64,000 nt of DNA, from contig NZ_BMGR01000002.1 in the NCBI RefSeq assembly GCF_014640295.1, positions 310,001-374,000 on the forward strand, in the 5' to 3' direction. The position numbers and the translations under genes were made by a program. Below are positions 8,860 through 17,534 of this stretch, piece after piece. The notes beneath the pieces are model-generated. The model worked only from the letters and a program-made list of their open reading frames with translations, was not told the origin of the DNA and searched no databases. How positions within the stretch are numbered: position 1 is the first letter of the stretch; every line of letters starts with the position of its first letter. The stretch is from Paenibacillus abyssi (GTDB taxonomy: Bacteria; Bacillota; Bacilli; Paenibacillales; Paenibacillaceae).

Positions 8860-10330
8860 TCATCCCCGCCGCTTTCACCTCGGGAAGAGGATTGGCGCCC
8901 GGCAGCCCGTAGCTTGCAAGGAAACGCTCCACCATGTTAACCGGCTCCCCGTACCCGTAATTGCGGAACGAATAACCTTTAACCACAAACGGCGCACCGT
9001 TATAGAACATTTCGTACTGCTGATGGCGGCCGCCAAATTCGGAGCCGATAATATCCCAGGCCAGCTTCAACAATTGTATTTTCTTCTCTGTACCCACCGA
9101 GCATGAGCGTATATATCTGCGCATATCTGCTTCGGTTTCCGGATTAACCAATTCTTTATAGGAAGACGGAACCTGCAGCACGCCGCCGCCAACCAGCTCG
9201 CGCAAGATGCGGATCACCGAGGCATAGATGGAGTCCTGCATGCCTACGATGCCGTACAGAAAGCGGGGATTGGGGCGAGCTACCCCATTTTTGTCAATCA
9301 AGCATTTATACTCGGAAGCCAGCAGCATTCCCTCGACAACAGCTGCCTGCGAGGCCAATTCCCCCAAACGCTCTTGAACCTGTGAGAATTTGTCCGTTCC
9401 GTTCATTTCGGTAATTTTCTTGGCTACCCCGATGACGAACTTCAGCTTTACGCTCAGACGCGTTTGCGCCTGATTGTTGCCGAGCAGGTGGGCCGGCGTT
9501 TCGTGGAACTGCGCGCGCGTGGCTTCGATGTCTTTGTAGACAAACACCTGCTTCCAAGGAATAAATACATCGTCAAATACGACCAAAGCATCACTCTCAT
9601 CGAACTGGGTCGACAGCGGATAGTCATATACACTTGGTTTGTCTGCTGCGTAACTCGGGCGCGCATACAGCTTCAAGCCTCTAGAACCGACCGGCAATAC
9701 AAAGGAAATTGCATAATCTTCGTCTCCCGCCCGCAGCGGAGAAATGCAGCTGCACAATAGATAATCGCTGACCGCCGCGCTCGTTCCTAACATTTGGGAG
9801 CCCCGGACAATGATCCCGTCCTCCAGCTCCTTAAATACGCCAACCGGTAAAAACTTCTCATCCTGCTCATGCGCAGCCTTACTGCGGTCGACTTGCGGCG
9901 GAATGATGACATAGGTGACGAATAAATCGTTATCCCTTGCGTAACGGTAAAAATCGAGCACATTGGCAGCTCTCTCTCCAAACACCTCGGGATGGCTGGC
10001 AAATCCGGCCAAGAAGCTCGACACATGATCCGGACTGCGGCCTGCAAAACCGCATGTGGTCTCCGCCCAACGGGACATGGCTTGGCGGCGTTCCTCCAAA
10101 TCACTACTGCTGCGTGGAATCATAAAGATTTTGTTGGCGGTTGTTCCGTCTTCCGTGAGATAGGTCATGTCGTTAGCAGAATCGGCGGCCATATCGTACA
10201 ACCCGGCGAACGTCCGTACGACACCTTTGAATGCGGGATGTGCTGTTACGTCTTCAACACGTTCCCCTCCTATGTAAATGTTCCGGCCATCCCGCAATGA
10301 TTCCATGTACTGTTTGCCGCTTCGAACCAT
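8852..10330 (-). CDS. 4-hydroxyphenylacetate 3-hydroxylase (HpaB) family flavin monooxygenase
   Basis: 492 residues, the usual family length. ATG at 10330 follows GAGAGGAAG. Typical segments include DMTYLTEDGTTANKIFMIPR (about 55-75), the FAD/substrate region with RGSQMLGTSAAVSDY (about 175) and the C-terminal helical acyl-CoA-dehydrogenase-like part with GIVGMQDSIYAS and GSEFGGRHQQYEMFYNG. Family members hydroxylate phenols or cleave aromatic and heteroaromatic rings using reduced FAD from a separate reductase. No flavin reductase gene lies in the window, so it must come from elsewhere. First gene of the operon; operator-like palindromes lie just upstream at 10371-10480. Substrate unknown. 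Confidence 0.88.
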   Translation of the reverse strand: MVRSGKQYMESLRDGRNIYIGGERVEDVTAHPAFKGVVRTFAGLYDMAADSANDMTYLTEDGTTANKIFMIPRSSSDLEERRQAMSRWAETTCGFAGRSPDHVSSFLAGFASHPEVFGERAANVLDFYRYARDNDLFVTYVIIPPQVDRSKAAHEQDEKFLPVGVFKELEDGIIVRGSQMLGTSAAVSDYLLCSCISPLRAGDEDYAISFVLPVGSRGLKLYARPSYAADKPSVYDYPLSTQFDESDALVVFDDVFIPWKQVFVYKDIEATRAQFHETPAHLLGNNQAQTRLSVKLKFVIGVAKKITEMNGTDKFSQVQERLGELASQAAVVEGMLLASEYKCLIDKNGVARPNPRFLYGIVGMQDSIYASVIRILRELVGGGVLQVPSSYKELVNPETEADMRRYIRSCSVGTEKKIQLLKLAWDIIGSEFGGRHQQYEMFYNGAPFVVKGYSFRNYGYGEPVNMVERFLASYGLPGANPLPEVKAAGMSG

Positions 10331-10370
10331 CTCGATCTTCCTCTCGTCATGAGATACATCATCCGCTTTA

Positions 10371-10480
10371 TGTATTGTGTATACACAAAGGTCTAAAGAT
10401 TCACGATCGCTTCCTTCACCTCGTCATCGAGCTTTAAGTCGGCAGAAGCAATAAGCAATGTATTGTGTGTACATAAAATA
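10371..10480 (-). promoter_or_regulatory. Two GntR-type operator candidates upstream of the HpaB operon
   Basis: In the 321-bp gap 10331-10651, TTGTGTATACACAA (10375-10388) is a perfect 14-bp palindrome inside TGTATTGTGTATACACAAA. A second close copy, TGTATTGTGTGTACATAAA, lies at 10459-10477. The 88-bp spacing is about eight helical turns. The adjacent GntR gene and a related palindrome at its own promoter (11333-11342) make it the likely binder. The remaining part of the gap is AT-rich with no gene. Confidence 0.6.
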
Positions 10481-10651
10481 ATAAAAAATAAATCGGAGAT
10501 AACGGATTACTTTGTTAACTACGATATTATTGCATGTTGATCTTTATGTCAATATATATAACACAAAATAATGTATTTGATTTTATGAGCAGGTTTTTCA
10601 TGGTATATGTCAGTTTATATTACACATTATCCAAAATTACTGTAGGATTCG

Positions 10652-11308
10652 TTAGTTTTTTACCGAGTTTTTGGTTTTGTTCAAATGATCCATCATGCTT
10701 TTAGCAGCCAGTTCACCATGCTTCATCTCCATGCTTTTGATAATCTCACGATGCTCAGCCAGCACTTCCATCATTCTGTTGCTTTTCTTAATCGCTCTAA
10801 GCCCAATCAACTGTGATAAATTATGGAGATTCAAAAGAACCTGCTCGATCAGCTGGTAATCAACAAGCTTTGTAAGTTTCATGTGGAAACATTGGTCCAG
10901 CTTAATAAACGTAATTTCATCGTCCTGCGACATCGCTTCTTCTTGCTCGTTACAGATTTGATGAAGCTCCTCCAACTGCTCGGGTGTGATGATCTCGGTT
11001 AACTTTAGGATGATTTCACTTTCAATAGAGGTTCTGAGCAAAAATATTTGTTCGATCTCGCTTTCCGTTACTTTGCGCACCGCCATGCCTTTGCGCGGGA
11101 TCGTAAAGATCAACCCTTCTTTGATTAGATCTTGAAGCGCTTCGCGCACCGGGGTTCTTGAGGTATTTAACAAATTGGCCATTTTCACTTCAGTGAATAT
11201 TTCTTCCGACGAGATATGACCGTTCAAAATGACATCCTTAATTTCCTTATATACTCTTTCCTTAGTCGTCAGCTGTCTATCGATTGGTTTTAAATTGAAT
11301 TTCGACAT
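10652..11308 (-). CDS. GntR family (FCD/FadR subfamily) transcriptional regulator
   Basis: 218 residues from ATG at 11308 behind GGGGAG; an in-frame ATG six codons upstream overlaps this site. N-terminal winged helix (about 15-75) with the classic LNTSRTPVREALQDL recognition segment, then an all-helical FCD ligand domain (about 85-215), typical of repressors that sense carboxylates. It lies behind the HpaB operon promoter on the same strand and probably controls that operon and itself: palindromic TGTATACA-like elements occur at both promoters. Ligand not known. Confidence 0.85.
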   Translation of the reverse strand: MSKFNLKPIDRQLTTKERVYKEIKDVILNGHISSEEIFTEVKMANLLNTSRTPVREALQDLIKEGLIFTIPRKGMAVRKVTESEIEQIFLLRTSIESEIILKLTEIITPEQLEELHQICNEQEEAMSQDDEITFIKLDQCFHMKLTKLVDYQLIEQVLLNLHNLSQLIGLRAIKKSNRMMEVLAEHREIIKSMEMKHGELAAKSMMDHLNKTKNSVKN

Positions 11309-11330
11309 CTCTACTCCCCATTCCACTTCT

Positions 11331-11350
11331 TAATGTATACATTGTACATC
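11331..11350 (-). promoter_or_regulatory. Palindrome at the gntR promoter, probable autoregulation site
   Basis: ATGTATACAT (11333-11342) is a perfect palindrome followed by TGTACAT. It shares the TGTAxACA core with the sites near 10375 and 10459 and sits about 25 bp upstream of the GntR start codon. Confidence 0.5.
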
Positions 11351-11400
11351 GGTAAATTTTCTCTCGTCAACCACTGCGGCCTCAATCGGCGAAGCCAATA

Positions 11401-11437
11401 AATAAAAACCACCCCTATTCTCTCGAATGGAGTGGTT
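11401..11437 (-). terminator. Intrinsic terminator after terC
   Basis: Minus-strand arms AACCACTCC and GGGGTGGTT (one mismatch) around a 13-nt loop, followed by TTTTTATT. It ends transcription from the TerC gene before the gntR promoter. Confidence 0.7.
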
Positions 11438-11453
11438 GCTGGTTGTCTGCATA

Positions 11454-12224
11454 TTAAGCATGCCCTGGTTCGGGCATCTTCTTCTCCTTTGACAAAAACC
11501 ATCCTAAGACCGCAATCGTCAGTAAGATTCCCCAGAAAATGACCTTCCACATCGTGCTTTTCGGAAATGTCTGCTCCAGCACGGCAATATCGGGGTGAGA
11601 GAGCGTATAAACGGCCAGCTTGATGCCCACCCATCCTACAATCAGGAATGCCGCCGTTTCCAGACCCGGCCTCTTCACGAGGAGATTGCCAAAGTAGGAG
11701 GCTGCAAATCGCATGATGACCAACCCAATTATTCCGCCGGTTAAGATCACCAGAAATTGCCCTCCATCGAGCCCGCCTATATTCGGCAAAGTCGTAGCCG
11801 GCAATGTGATCGCCAAAGCTACCGCAGCTAATATCGCATCCACCGCAAAGGCGATGTCAGCAAGCTCTACCTTCAACACGGTGACCCAAAAATGTTCTTG
11901 TTTCTTCGCCGCCCTCTTCATGTGAACTTCTTTTTTCACGAACAAACGCTTAATCAAATGGTTCAATGAAATGTAAATCAGATACGCGGCGCCGATCGCT
12001 TGCACATACCAGACATTGGCAAGGTACGATATGATAAAGAGCGATGCGAATCGAAAAACAAACGCACCGGCCAGACCGTAAAATAGAGCTTTCTTTCTCT
12101 CCTTTTCCGGCAAGTGTTTAACCATGATCGAGATGACCAAGGCATTGTCTGCGGCAAGAATCCCTTCAAGTGCGATAAGGACCAACAACACCCAGCCATA
12201 CTCCAATAGTAAAGCGGTGTTCAT
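11454..12224 (-). CDS. TerC family integral membrane protein
   Basis: 256 residues, ATG at 12224 behind AGAAAGGAG. The TerC fold is visible: LEGILAADNALVISIMVKHL near residue 20 and VELADIAFAVDAILA near 120, the two Asp/Glu-rich membrane motifs that repeat in the family, within about seven or eight hydrophobic segments. Bacterial TerC homologues are membrane proteins tied to metal homeostasis, notably manganese export with secreted metalloproteins in Bacillus. The gene is preceded by an attenuator-like leader (12245-12333) and followed by its own terminator, so it seems to be regulated separately from the dioxygenase operon upstream. Confidence 0.85.
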   Translation of the reverse strand: MNTALLLEYGWVLLVLIALEGILAADNALVISIMVKHLPEKERKKALFYGLAGAFVFRFASLFIISYLANVWYVQAIGAAYLIYISLNHLIKRLFVKKEVHMKRAAKKQEHFWVTVLKVELADIAFAVDAILAAVALAITLPATTLPNIGGLDGGQFLVILTGGIIGLVIMRFAASYFGNLLVKRPGLETAAFLIVGWVGIKLAVYTLSHPDIAVLEQTFPKSTMWKVIFWGILLTIAVLGWFLSKEKKMPEPGHA

Positions 12225-12244
12225 ACGCCATCTCCTTTCTGGAA

Positions 12245-12333
12245 CAAAAAAAACACCTTCACCCCAAATGACTGCGGCAAAGGTATTTTATCCTGATTTT
12301 ATAAAAGGAATACCTTTACCATGCGGTAAAGGT
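12245..12333 (-). promoter_or_regulatory. Attenuator-like leader of terC: two hairpins that can exchange arms
   Basis: On the minus strand hairpin 1 is ACCTTTACC-GCAT-GGTAAAGGT (12333-12312). Hairpin 2 is ACCTTTGCC...GGTGAAGGT (12284-12255) followed by a run of eight T (12253-12245), ending about 20 nt before the terC start. The 3' arm of hairpin 1 can pair with the 5' arm of hairpin 2 (one G-U pair), giving mutually exclusive terminator and antiterminator forms. It may instead be two tandem terminators of the upstream dioxygenase operon. It does not show the yybP-ykoY motifs. Confidence 0.55.
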
Positions 12334-12357
12334 AACAATGGCGTTGCCAATTCCGGC

Positions 12358-13128
12358 TTACTCAAATTTCCAGCAGCTTAAACTTAAATTACCGTACTGA
12401 TAGCTGCGATGCAGTAAAGTCGCCTTTTTGTTCGTATCACCGGATCCCATCGCCAGCAACAGCGGGATGAAGTGCTCCGGCGTAGGCACTGCTTCCTTTG
12501 CGTATGGAGCGATCTGATCGTATTGGAATAAGGCTTCCGTATCCCATGCGTTCAGCTTCTCCTCCAACCAGTTGTCAAATTCCGCAGCCCATTCGTTGAT
12601 GTGGGAAGCTCCCCACTCCAACCGCCGCAGATTATGCACAGTACCTCCGCTGCCGATGATCAATATATCCTTTTCCCGGAGGGAAGACAGCGCCTGACCG
12701 ATCTTATATTGCTCCGCATTCGACAGATAGCGGTTTACAGATAATGCGATGACTGGAATGTCCGCTTGCGGATAGAGCAGATGCAATACGACCCAGGCTC
12801 CGTGATCCAATCCCCGATTGGTGTCGATTGCTGCGGCAATGTCCGCTTGTTGGAACAATGCCTGCACTTCGCTTGCGATTGCCAAATCTCCGGCAGCAGG
12901 GTATTGCATCTGATACAGCTCGTCTTGAAAGCCGGAAAAGTCATAGATGGTTTCGTACGATGCGGCACCGGACACCAGCTGCTGCCTGCTCTCCCAATGT
13001 GCGGAGAACAGCACAATCGCTCTTGGTTTTGGCAGCTGGGGAGCCAGCTGCTTTAGAAAGTCGGTGTAATCATTTTTCTCCAATGCAAGCGATGGCGCTC
13101 CATGACCGATAAAAAATGACGGTATCAT
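12358..13128 (-). CDS. DODA-type extradiol ring-cleavage dioxygenase (LigB superfamily)
   Basis: 256 residues from the second ATG (13128), eight bases after AAGGAG; the first ATG (13134) is too close to that site. Metal-ligand histidines are seen in FFIGHGAPSLAL (about 8), FSAHWESRQ (about 45), RGLDHGAWVVL (about 110) and GTVHNLRRLEWG (about 170). Family members are zinc- or iron-dependent and open catechols or 4,5-DOPA. It is last in an operon with an esterase and a DoxX protein (11 and 6 bp gaps). That set resembles the quinone-responsive mhq genes of Bacillus, so detoxification of catechols or quinones is favoured over growth on aromatics. Confidence 0.85.
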   Translation of the reverse strand: MIPSFFIGHGAPSLALEKNDYTDFLKQLAPQLPKPRAIVLFSAHWESRQQLVSGAASYETIYDFSGFQDELYQMQYPAAGDLAIASEVQALFQQADIAAAIDTNRGLDHGAWVVLHLLYPQADIPVIALSVNRYLSNAEQYKIGQALSSLREKDILIIGSGGTVHNLRRLEWGASHINEWAAEFDNWLEEKLNAWDTEALFQYDQIAPYAKEAVPTPEHFIPLLLAMGSGDTNKKATLLHRSYQYGNLSLSCWKFE

Positions 13129-13139
13129 ATCCATTCTCC

Positions 13140-13793
13140 TTATGATGTTGATGTGATCGCATCCTGCTGCAGCCAGAGCGTAAAGTCCCGCTTATTGTCG
13201 AAAGAAACCTCGTGGCCCGTTGGATACGTTTTATAGGTGACATGATTCGAAGCTTCACGGAAATACGCATAGTTGGCATCCCCCAGCTGCTTAGGAAATA
13301 TGGGGTCCACCTCACCATGAGATATAAAAACAGACAGATCCTTCACCGGTTGAATCTTGTACTCACTTTTTACGAAGGCGGGAATATAACCGTTCAAGGC
13401 TACGATCCCTTTGATTTTCTCACCCATCAGAAGAGCAAGCGACATCGAAAGAATAGCCCCCTGGCTGAAGCCGAGAAGATAGCGGCGGCCAGGATCAACG
13501 GCATATTTGCCGGTAGCATAGTTTATGAAATCTTCCAGCCGCTGCATCGATTGATCGAACAGCTCGCGAACCGGATTGCCGATGCTTTTAATGTGGAAAT
13601 AGGCGTATCCGCTGCCTTGCGTAAGATGTCCACGAAGACTGATCACAATAAAATCACTTTTTAATCCACCTAACAAGCCTATCATATTATGTTCATTCGA
13701 TCCAAGCCCGTGCAAAGCAAACACGGTTGGATACTTGACAGCAGGATCATAGTGTTCAGGCAGCTGCACATCGTAAATATACGGCGTAGACAT
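13140..13793 (-). CDS. Alpha/beta hydrolase (carboxylesterase/phospholipase family, MhqD-like)
   Basis: 217 residues; ATG at 13793 behind AAAGGATG. The alpha/beta hydrolase elements are FALHGLGSNEHNM (oxyanion loop, about 30), GFSQGAILS (nucleophile Ser, about 112), HGEVDPIFP (Asp, about 165) and PTGHEVSFD (His, about 198). Cytoplasmic, no signal peptide. It lies between the dioxygenase and DoxX genes. MhqD of Bacillus, a carboxylesterase-like protein induced by hydroquinones, has similar size and context; substrate specificity is unknown. Confidence 0.82.
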   Translation of the reverse strand: MSTPYIYDVQLPEHYDPAVKYPTVFALHGLGSNEHNMIGLLGGLKSDFIVISLRGHLTQGSGYAYFHIKSIGNPVRELFDQSMQRLEDFINYATGKYAVDPGRRYLLGFSQGAILSMSLALLMGEKIKGIVALNGYIPAFVKSEYKIQPVKDLSVFISHGEVDPIFPKQLGDANYAYFREASNHVTYKTYPTGHEVSFDNKRDFTLWLQQDAITSTS

Positions 13794-13799
13794 CGGATA

Positions 13800-14195
13800 T
13801 CATCCTTTACTTTTAAAAAACTGATCGATTCCAAATCCGTGCTCATTCGCAATTGCGAAGTAGGCCGCCAATGCCATCAAGGCAAGATCCAGCTCATAAC
13901 CGGCCATTTGGCCGTTCCCAAGCAATCCAATCGGAAGTTTTACGGTAATGATAGCCCCGAGCATGATCACGATGAATGCGATCGATACGTAGCGGGATGC
14001 AAAACCGACAATCAACAATATTCCGCCGATTAGCTCCAACAGCGCAACAACATAAGCTAAAAATTCAGGAAGGCCGATACTGCCGAACCATCCGGCCACA
14101 TTGCCAAGGCCCATCTGCAATTTGTCGATCCCGTGCACCATAAAAATAATACCTAATATCACTCTCATAATCGTAGCTGCTGATTTCAATCTCAT
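13800..14195 (-). CDS. DoxX family membrane protein
   Basis: 131 residues from ATG at 14195 behind GAGGGG; the longer in-frame upstream extension has no ribosome binding site and charged, AT-rich codons. Four hydrophobic helices: IMRVILGIIFMVHGIDKL (about 8-26), FLAYVVALLELIGGILLIVG (about 50-70), YVSIAFIVIMLGAIITVKL and a fourth near LALMALAAYFAI. DoxX proteins such as MhqP and CatD of Bacillus act in quinone or oxidative stress defence. First gene of the DoxX-esterase-dioxygenase operon, divergent from the XRE-cupin regulator gene across a 263-bp AT-rich promoter region. Confidence 0.82.
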   Translation of the reverse strand: MRLKSAATIMRVILGIIFMVHGIDKLQMGLGNVAGWFGSIGLPEFLAYVVALLELIGGILLIVGFASRYVSIAFIVIMLGAIITVKLPIGLLGNGQMAGYELDLALMALAAYFAIANEHGFGIDQFFKSKG

Positions 14196-14458
14196 TTTTA
14201 TACCCCTCACTTTGTGATTTATATTTGTTTTGCTTCCATTTATGACTTGCGTGTAATAAAAATATTTTATTCTTATTACAAAACCATTATCCAAAAATAA
14301 AAGGCTATTTCATCTTTCTCTCCCCTTTTAAAAGTATTCATATAGAAAACTTTAATTCATATTTAATAACTTTAAGTTACTACTTCCGCATTGAAATGTC
14401 AATCGTTATTTTGGTATTATGAATATAATATTTCTAACAAAAAACCGAGGAGCGACTT

Positions 14459-15010
14459 ATGATGGATATAGGTGCGACAATCCGGGCGATCCGGAAACGA
14501 AAAAAACTAACCATCCCCCAGCTGTGCGATGGTACCGGCCTGTCCAAAGGGTTTATCAGTAATGTAGAAAACAATAAAACCTCCCCATCCATTGCTACTT
14601 TAGAGAACATAGCCGCCTTTCTAAAGGTACCTCTTCCTTATTTGCTGCTGCACAACGAGCAGCGCATGCATGTTATTCGGAAAGAAGAGCGGCAGCTTAC
14701 GACAACAGGCAAAGAAAAGTTAAAGGTAGAACATCTCTCGGCTAAAGGCGGCCTGCGCATGATGATCGTTGAGTTTCCCCCCGGCGCGACAACGGGAGAA
14801 AATCCCCATGCTCATGAGGGTGAGGAATGCCATTTCGTCTTAAAAGGAAAGATTTTGGCGGAACAAGGGGAAGATACAGCTGTCCTGGAAGAAGGCGATT
14901 CCTTCAGCTGGAATGCCAGCGTTCCCCATAAAGTAACAAATACCGGCAAAGACCCCGCTCTGGTCCTCATTGCAGTCTATCGGGAAGTTCACCCGGATGA
15001 AAATATGTGA
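14459..15010 (+). CDS. XRE family regulator with C-terminal cupin domain
   Basis: 183 residues. Two adjacent ATG codons (14459 and 14462) follow GAGGAG. Residues 5-65 form an HTH_3 domain (IRKRKKLTIPQLCDGTGLSK, then PSIATLENIAAFLKVP). Residues 105-175 form a cupin_2 barrel (HAHEGEECHFVLKGKI, then SWNASVPHKVTNTG) that probably binds a small ligand. Such regulators control stress or metabolic genes. It is divergent from the DoxX-esterase-dioxygenase operon and may control it; the shared 263-bp gap is AT-rich and has TATAAT at 14424 in front of this gene. Confidence 0.85.
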   Translation: MMDIGATIRAIRKRKKLTIPQLCDGTGLSKGFISNVENNKTSPSIATLENIAAFLKVPLPYLLLHNEQRMHVIRKEERQLTTTGKEKLKVEHLSAKGGLRMMIVEFPPGATTGENPHAHEGEECHFVLKGKILAEQGEDTAVLEEGDSFSWNASVPHKVTNTGKDPALVLIAVYREVHPDENM

Positions 15011-15139
15011 CAAACCCCAAGCTCAAGCTCCTCGGTCCAAATAGAATGATTGTGTAAATCATGGTATACTTTATAGGGAAAACGCTAAAAGTACGTATTT
15101 TTCTGTAGAAAGTCTTATTCTATTACCGGAGGGATCTGC

Positions 15140-15439
15140 ATGATTGTAGTAACGGCTATTATCAAGATCAAGGAAGAGAAACGGAATGAATTTTTGGCTG
15201 GCGTACAGGATTTAATCACTTCATCACAAGAAGAGAAGGGCTGCATCAGCTACCGCATGTATGAGGATACGGAAATTCGGAATGCATTCCTCTTCCTCGA
15301 AGAGTGGGAGAGCCAGGAAATTTTAGATCTGCATCATCAAGAGCCGCATTTTAAAGCGTTTTCAGAAACACTGGACGATTTTCTGGCGGCAGCGCCAGAG
15401 GTTAAAGTCCACGAAGTATCCGGAACAACGGTTTCCTAA
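15140..15439 (+). CDS. Antibiotic biosynthesis monooxygenase (ABM) domain protein
   Basis: 99 residues, ATG at 15140 behind GGAGGG. A single ferredoxin-like ABM domain: VVTAIIKIKEEKRNEFLAG at the start, EEKGCISYRMYED near 35, FLFLEEWESQEILDLHHQEP near 55-75. Relatives include cofactor-free quinol monooxygenases (YgiN-like) and haem-degrading enzymes. Together with the dioxygenase operon nearby, a role in quinol handling is plausible. Single gene, ending in a shared bidirectional terminator. Confidence 0.8.
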   Translation: MIVVTAIIKIKEEKRNEFLAGVQDLITSSQEEKGCISYRMYEDTEIRNAFLFLEEWESQEILDLHHQEPHFKAFSETLDDFLAAAPEVKVHEVSGTTVS

Positions 15440-15442
15440 GCC

Positions 15443-15499
15443 GCACCTAACGAAAAAACCACTCCAAGAAAAGAAATGGAGTGGTTTTTTGTTAGGTGC
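15443..15499. terminator. Long bidirectional terminator between convergent genes
   Basis: GCACCTAACGAAAAAACCAC... and its reverse complement (one base missing) form a stem of about 22 bp. A-tract and T-tract flank the inner AACCACTCC/GGAGTGGTT stem, so it works for both the ABM gene (plus) and the chemoreceptor gene (minus). The minus-strand stop codon lies at its edge. Confidence 0.85.
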
Positions 15500-17202
15500 T
15501 AGTTCACCTTAAATTTCGACATTAAATCCTGCAGCTTCATGGCCATGCCGGACAAGGCGGCTGCCGAAGTTGTAATTTCCTCCATCGATGCCAGCTGCTC
15601 CTCAGATGAGGCCGCAACATTCTGGGAGTGCAGGGCATTATCCTTCGAGATGGTTGTGATGCCTGCGACCGTTGCGGAAACCTGCTGTGCGCTTGCGGAC
15701 ATTTGCTGCGCCGTTGCCGCCATTTCATCAATTTGTGCGCCAATTTGCTCCATTGACGTGACAATCTCCATGAAGCTTTCCTGCGTTTTATTGACGATTG
15801 CTAATCCGCCTTGAACTTCAAACTTCACTTGGTTGATGGAATCACTGGAACGTTCCATATCGATTTGAATTTCATTAATCATCTCTGAGATTTGCGCCGA
15901 TGATTGCTGCGATTGCTCAGCTAGCTTCCGAACCTCTCCGGCAACAACTGCAAAGCCTCTTCCGTGTTCACCTGCTCTAGCCGCCTCGATCGCAGCATTT
16001 AAAGCCAATAAATTCGTTTGGTTAGCAATGTCGGTAATTAACGTGGACATTTCTCCGATCTCTTTGGTGCGTTGACCCAATAATTGAATAACTTGCCCAC
16101 TCAAAATGACCGACTGGTGGATCGTATTGATTTGTTTGACGGTATCTTCGACAAATTCTCCGCCCTGCTTTGCTTTCTCCGTTGCATATTTGCCTTTTTC
16201 CGCTACGTCACTTGAGCTTTCAGCAATATTTGTTATGCCGATCGTTACTTCCTCCAACGCTTTTTCGCTTTCCTCCACCATACTGTTCTGGCTTTCAGCG
16301 CCGCTTGCCACATCCTGCATGACCTTTGTGACATGCTCAGTCGCTTTGCTGGACTCCTCTGCCCCTGCCGTGAGTTCCTCCGACGAAGCAGCCACTTGCT
16401 CCGAGGTTTGCAGCACTTCCTGAATCATGCCGCTGAGGTTTTCTTTCATATCATTGAAGTTAACTGCCAGATCACCAAGCTCATCTCCGGATTTATCCGA
16501 AATGACTGTCGTAAAGTCTCCGCGTCCGGCATGAGCAAGCGCACTGGAAATGGCGGTTAACCGCTTCTTTAACCGGTTGGTAAACCATAACGTAATTAGA
16601 ACAGAAAGCACCATAACAGCCGCCAAAACGATAATGAACACGGTTAGAAATGAATTGATCGTCGTGTTGATCATTTGTTGGCTTGCGCCCACATAATAAA
16701 TGCCGATGATCTCACCGCTGCCGTTCTTAATCGGCATATAGGCGGTTTGATAGCTGTGTCCCCTTACATTGGCTTCTCCGTAGTAATTCTCGCCTTTCTG
16801 TAACACTACGTCCGCTACGGCTTCGGAAACCTGGGTGCCCACAGCGCGCTGCCCGCCGTCCATGACATTGGTAGCAATACGCGTATCCCCTTGGAAGATG
16901 GTTACTGTATCACCGGTATCATTTCCGATTTCATCAACAATCTCAAAATTGTCATTCAAGACCGTTGTCCCTTTGTATAACTTCCCGTCTTGAATCGCCC
17001 AGTCTCCGGGATATTTTGTCGAGAGATACCGGTAACTTAATTCCAAGTCTCCTTTCGCCTTTTCAATGGCGAAATTTTTTATGCCCGCCGATACCTGTTG
17101 AACAACCACAGCACCAATTACAATCGACAAAAACAACACAATTCCTAAAACGATGAAATTGATCTTAGCGCCCAACCGTAATTTCAATTTTTGACTGATC
17201 AT
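15499..17202 (-). CDS. Methyl-accepting chemotaxis protein with single Cache-type sensor domain
   Basis: 567 residues, ATG at 17202 behind AAAGGGGA. Topology: transmembrane helix about 14-36, extracellular Cache-type domain about 37-185 (includes [18 protein letters not shown] and [18 protein letters not shown]), second membrane helix about 190-212, HAMP about 213-265, then the coiled-coil signalling domain. The tip sequence [20 protein letters not shown] and [15 protein letters not shown] are those of MA domains. It feeds CheA/CheW in flagellar taxis. Ligand unknown; the neighbouring M20 and binding-protein genes hint at a small organic nutrient. Confidence 0.93.
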   Translation of the reverse strand: MISQKLKLRLGAKINFIVLGIVLFLSIVIGAVVVQQVSAGIKNFAIEKAKGDLELSYRYLSTKYPGDWAIQDGKLYKGTTVLNDNFEIVDEIGNDTGDTVTIFQGDTRIATNVMDGGQRAVGTQVSEAVADVVLQKGENYYGEANVRGHSYQTAYMPIKNGSGEIIGIYYVGASQQMINTTINSFLTVFIIVLAAVMVLSVLITLWFTNRLKKRLTAISSALAHAGRGDFTTVISDKSGDELGDLAVNFNDMKENLSGMIQEVLQTSEQVAASSEELTAGAEESSKATEHVTKVMQDVASGAESQNSMVEESEKALEEVTIGITNIAESSSDVAEKGKYATEKAKQGGEFVEDTVKQINTIHQSVILSGQVIQLLGQRTKEIGEMSTLITDIANQTNLLALNAAIEAARAGEHGRGFAVVAGEVRKLAEQSQQSSAQISEMINEIQIDMERSSDSINQVKFEVQGGLAIVNKTQESFMEIVTSMEQIGAQIDEMAATAQQMSASAQQVSATVAGITTISKDNALHSQNVAASSEEQLASMEEITTSAAALSGMAMKLQDLMSKFKVN

Positions 17203-17418
17203 TAGATGTCCCCTTTATCAGTTGTTGTCGTATATAATATTTCTCGACAAAATAATAGAGAAAGATTAGGGTTTGATGGTAATTATCACAAATTTTAATA
17301 TGTAATGTTATATCCCATATTAATGGCGGTCGATACGTAGTGTATTAAATCCTCGAACAGGGCAATTTCCTGGGGAATGATGCCAAGCTCCCGTTTGACA
17401 TCCGGAAGAACAATCCGT

Positions 17419-17481
17419 TATGACAATTGTCATATGGAAAGATGAGAAAGATTGACAACCCTTGCTTATATTCTGTATTGT
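17419..17481 (+). promoter_or_regulatory. Promoter with upstream 16-bp palindrome for the M20 gene
   Basis: TATGACAATTGTCATA (17419-17434) is a perfect palindrome. TTGACA (17452-17457) and TATTGT (17476-17481) are separated by 18 bp, a plausible sigma-A promoter about 50 bp upstream of the M20 start codon. The palindrome would suit an activator or repressor. The rest of the 332-bp gap 17203-17534 is AT-rich, with nothing else recognisable. Confidence 0.55.
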
Positions 17482-17534
17482 GAATGTGCAAAAATAGAAA
17501 GCGGTTACTCTTGTTGCCACCAAGGAGGAGAAAC

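Noticed and set aside
12245-12333. yybP-ykoY manganese riboswitch upstream of terC
   Set aside because: The conserved GGGGAGUAG and the long-stem elements of that riboswitch are not visible; only the two arm-swapping hairpins are present.
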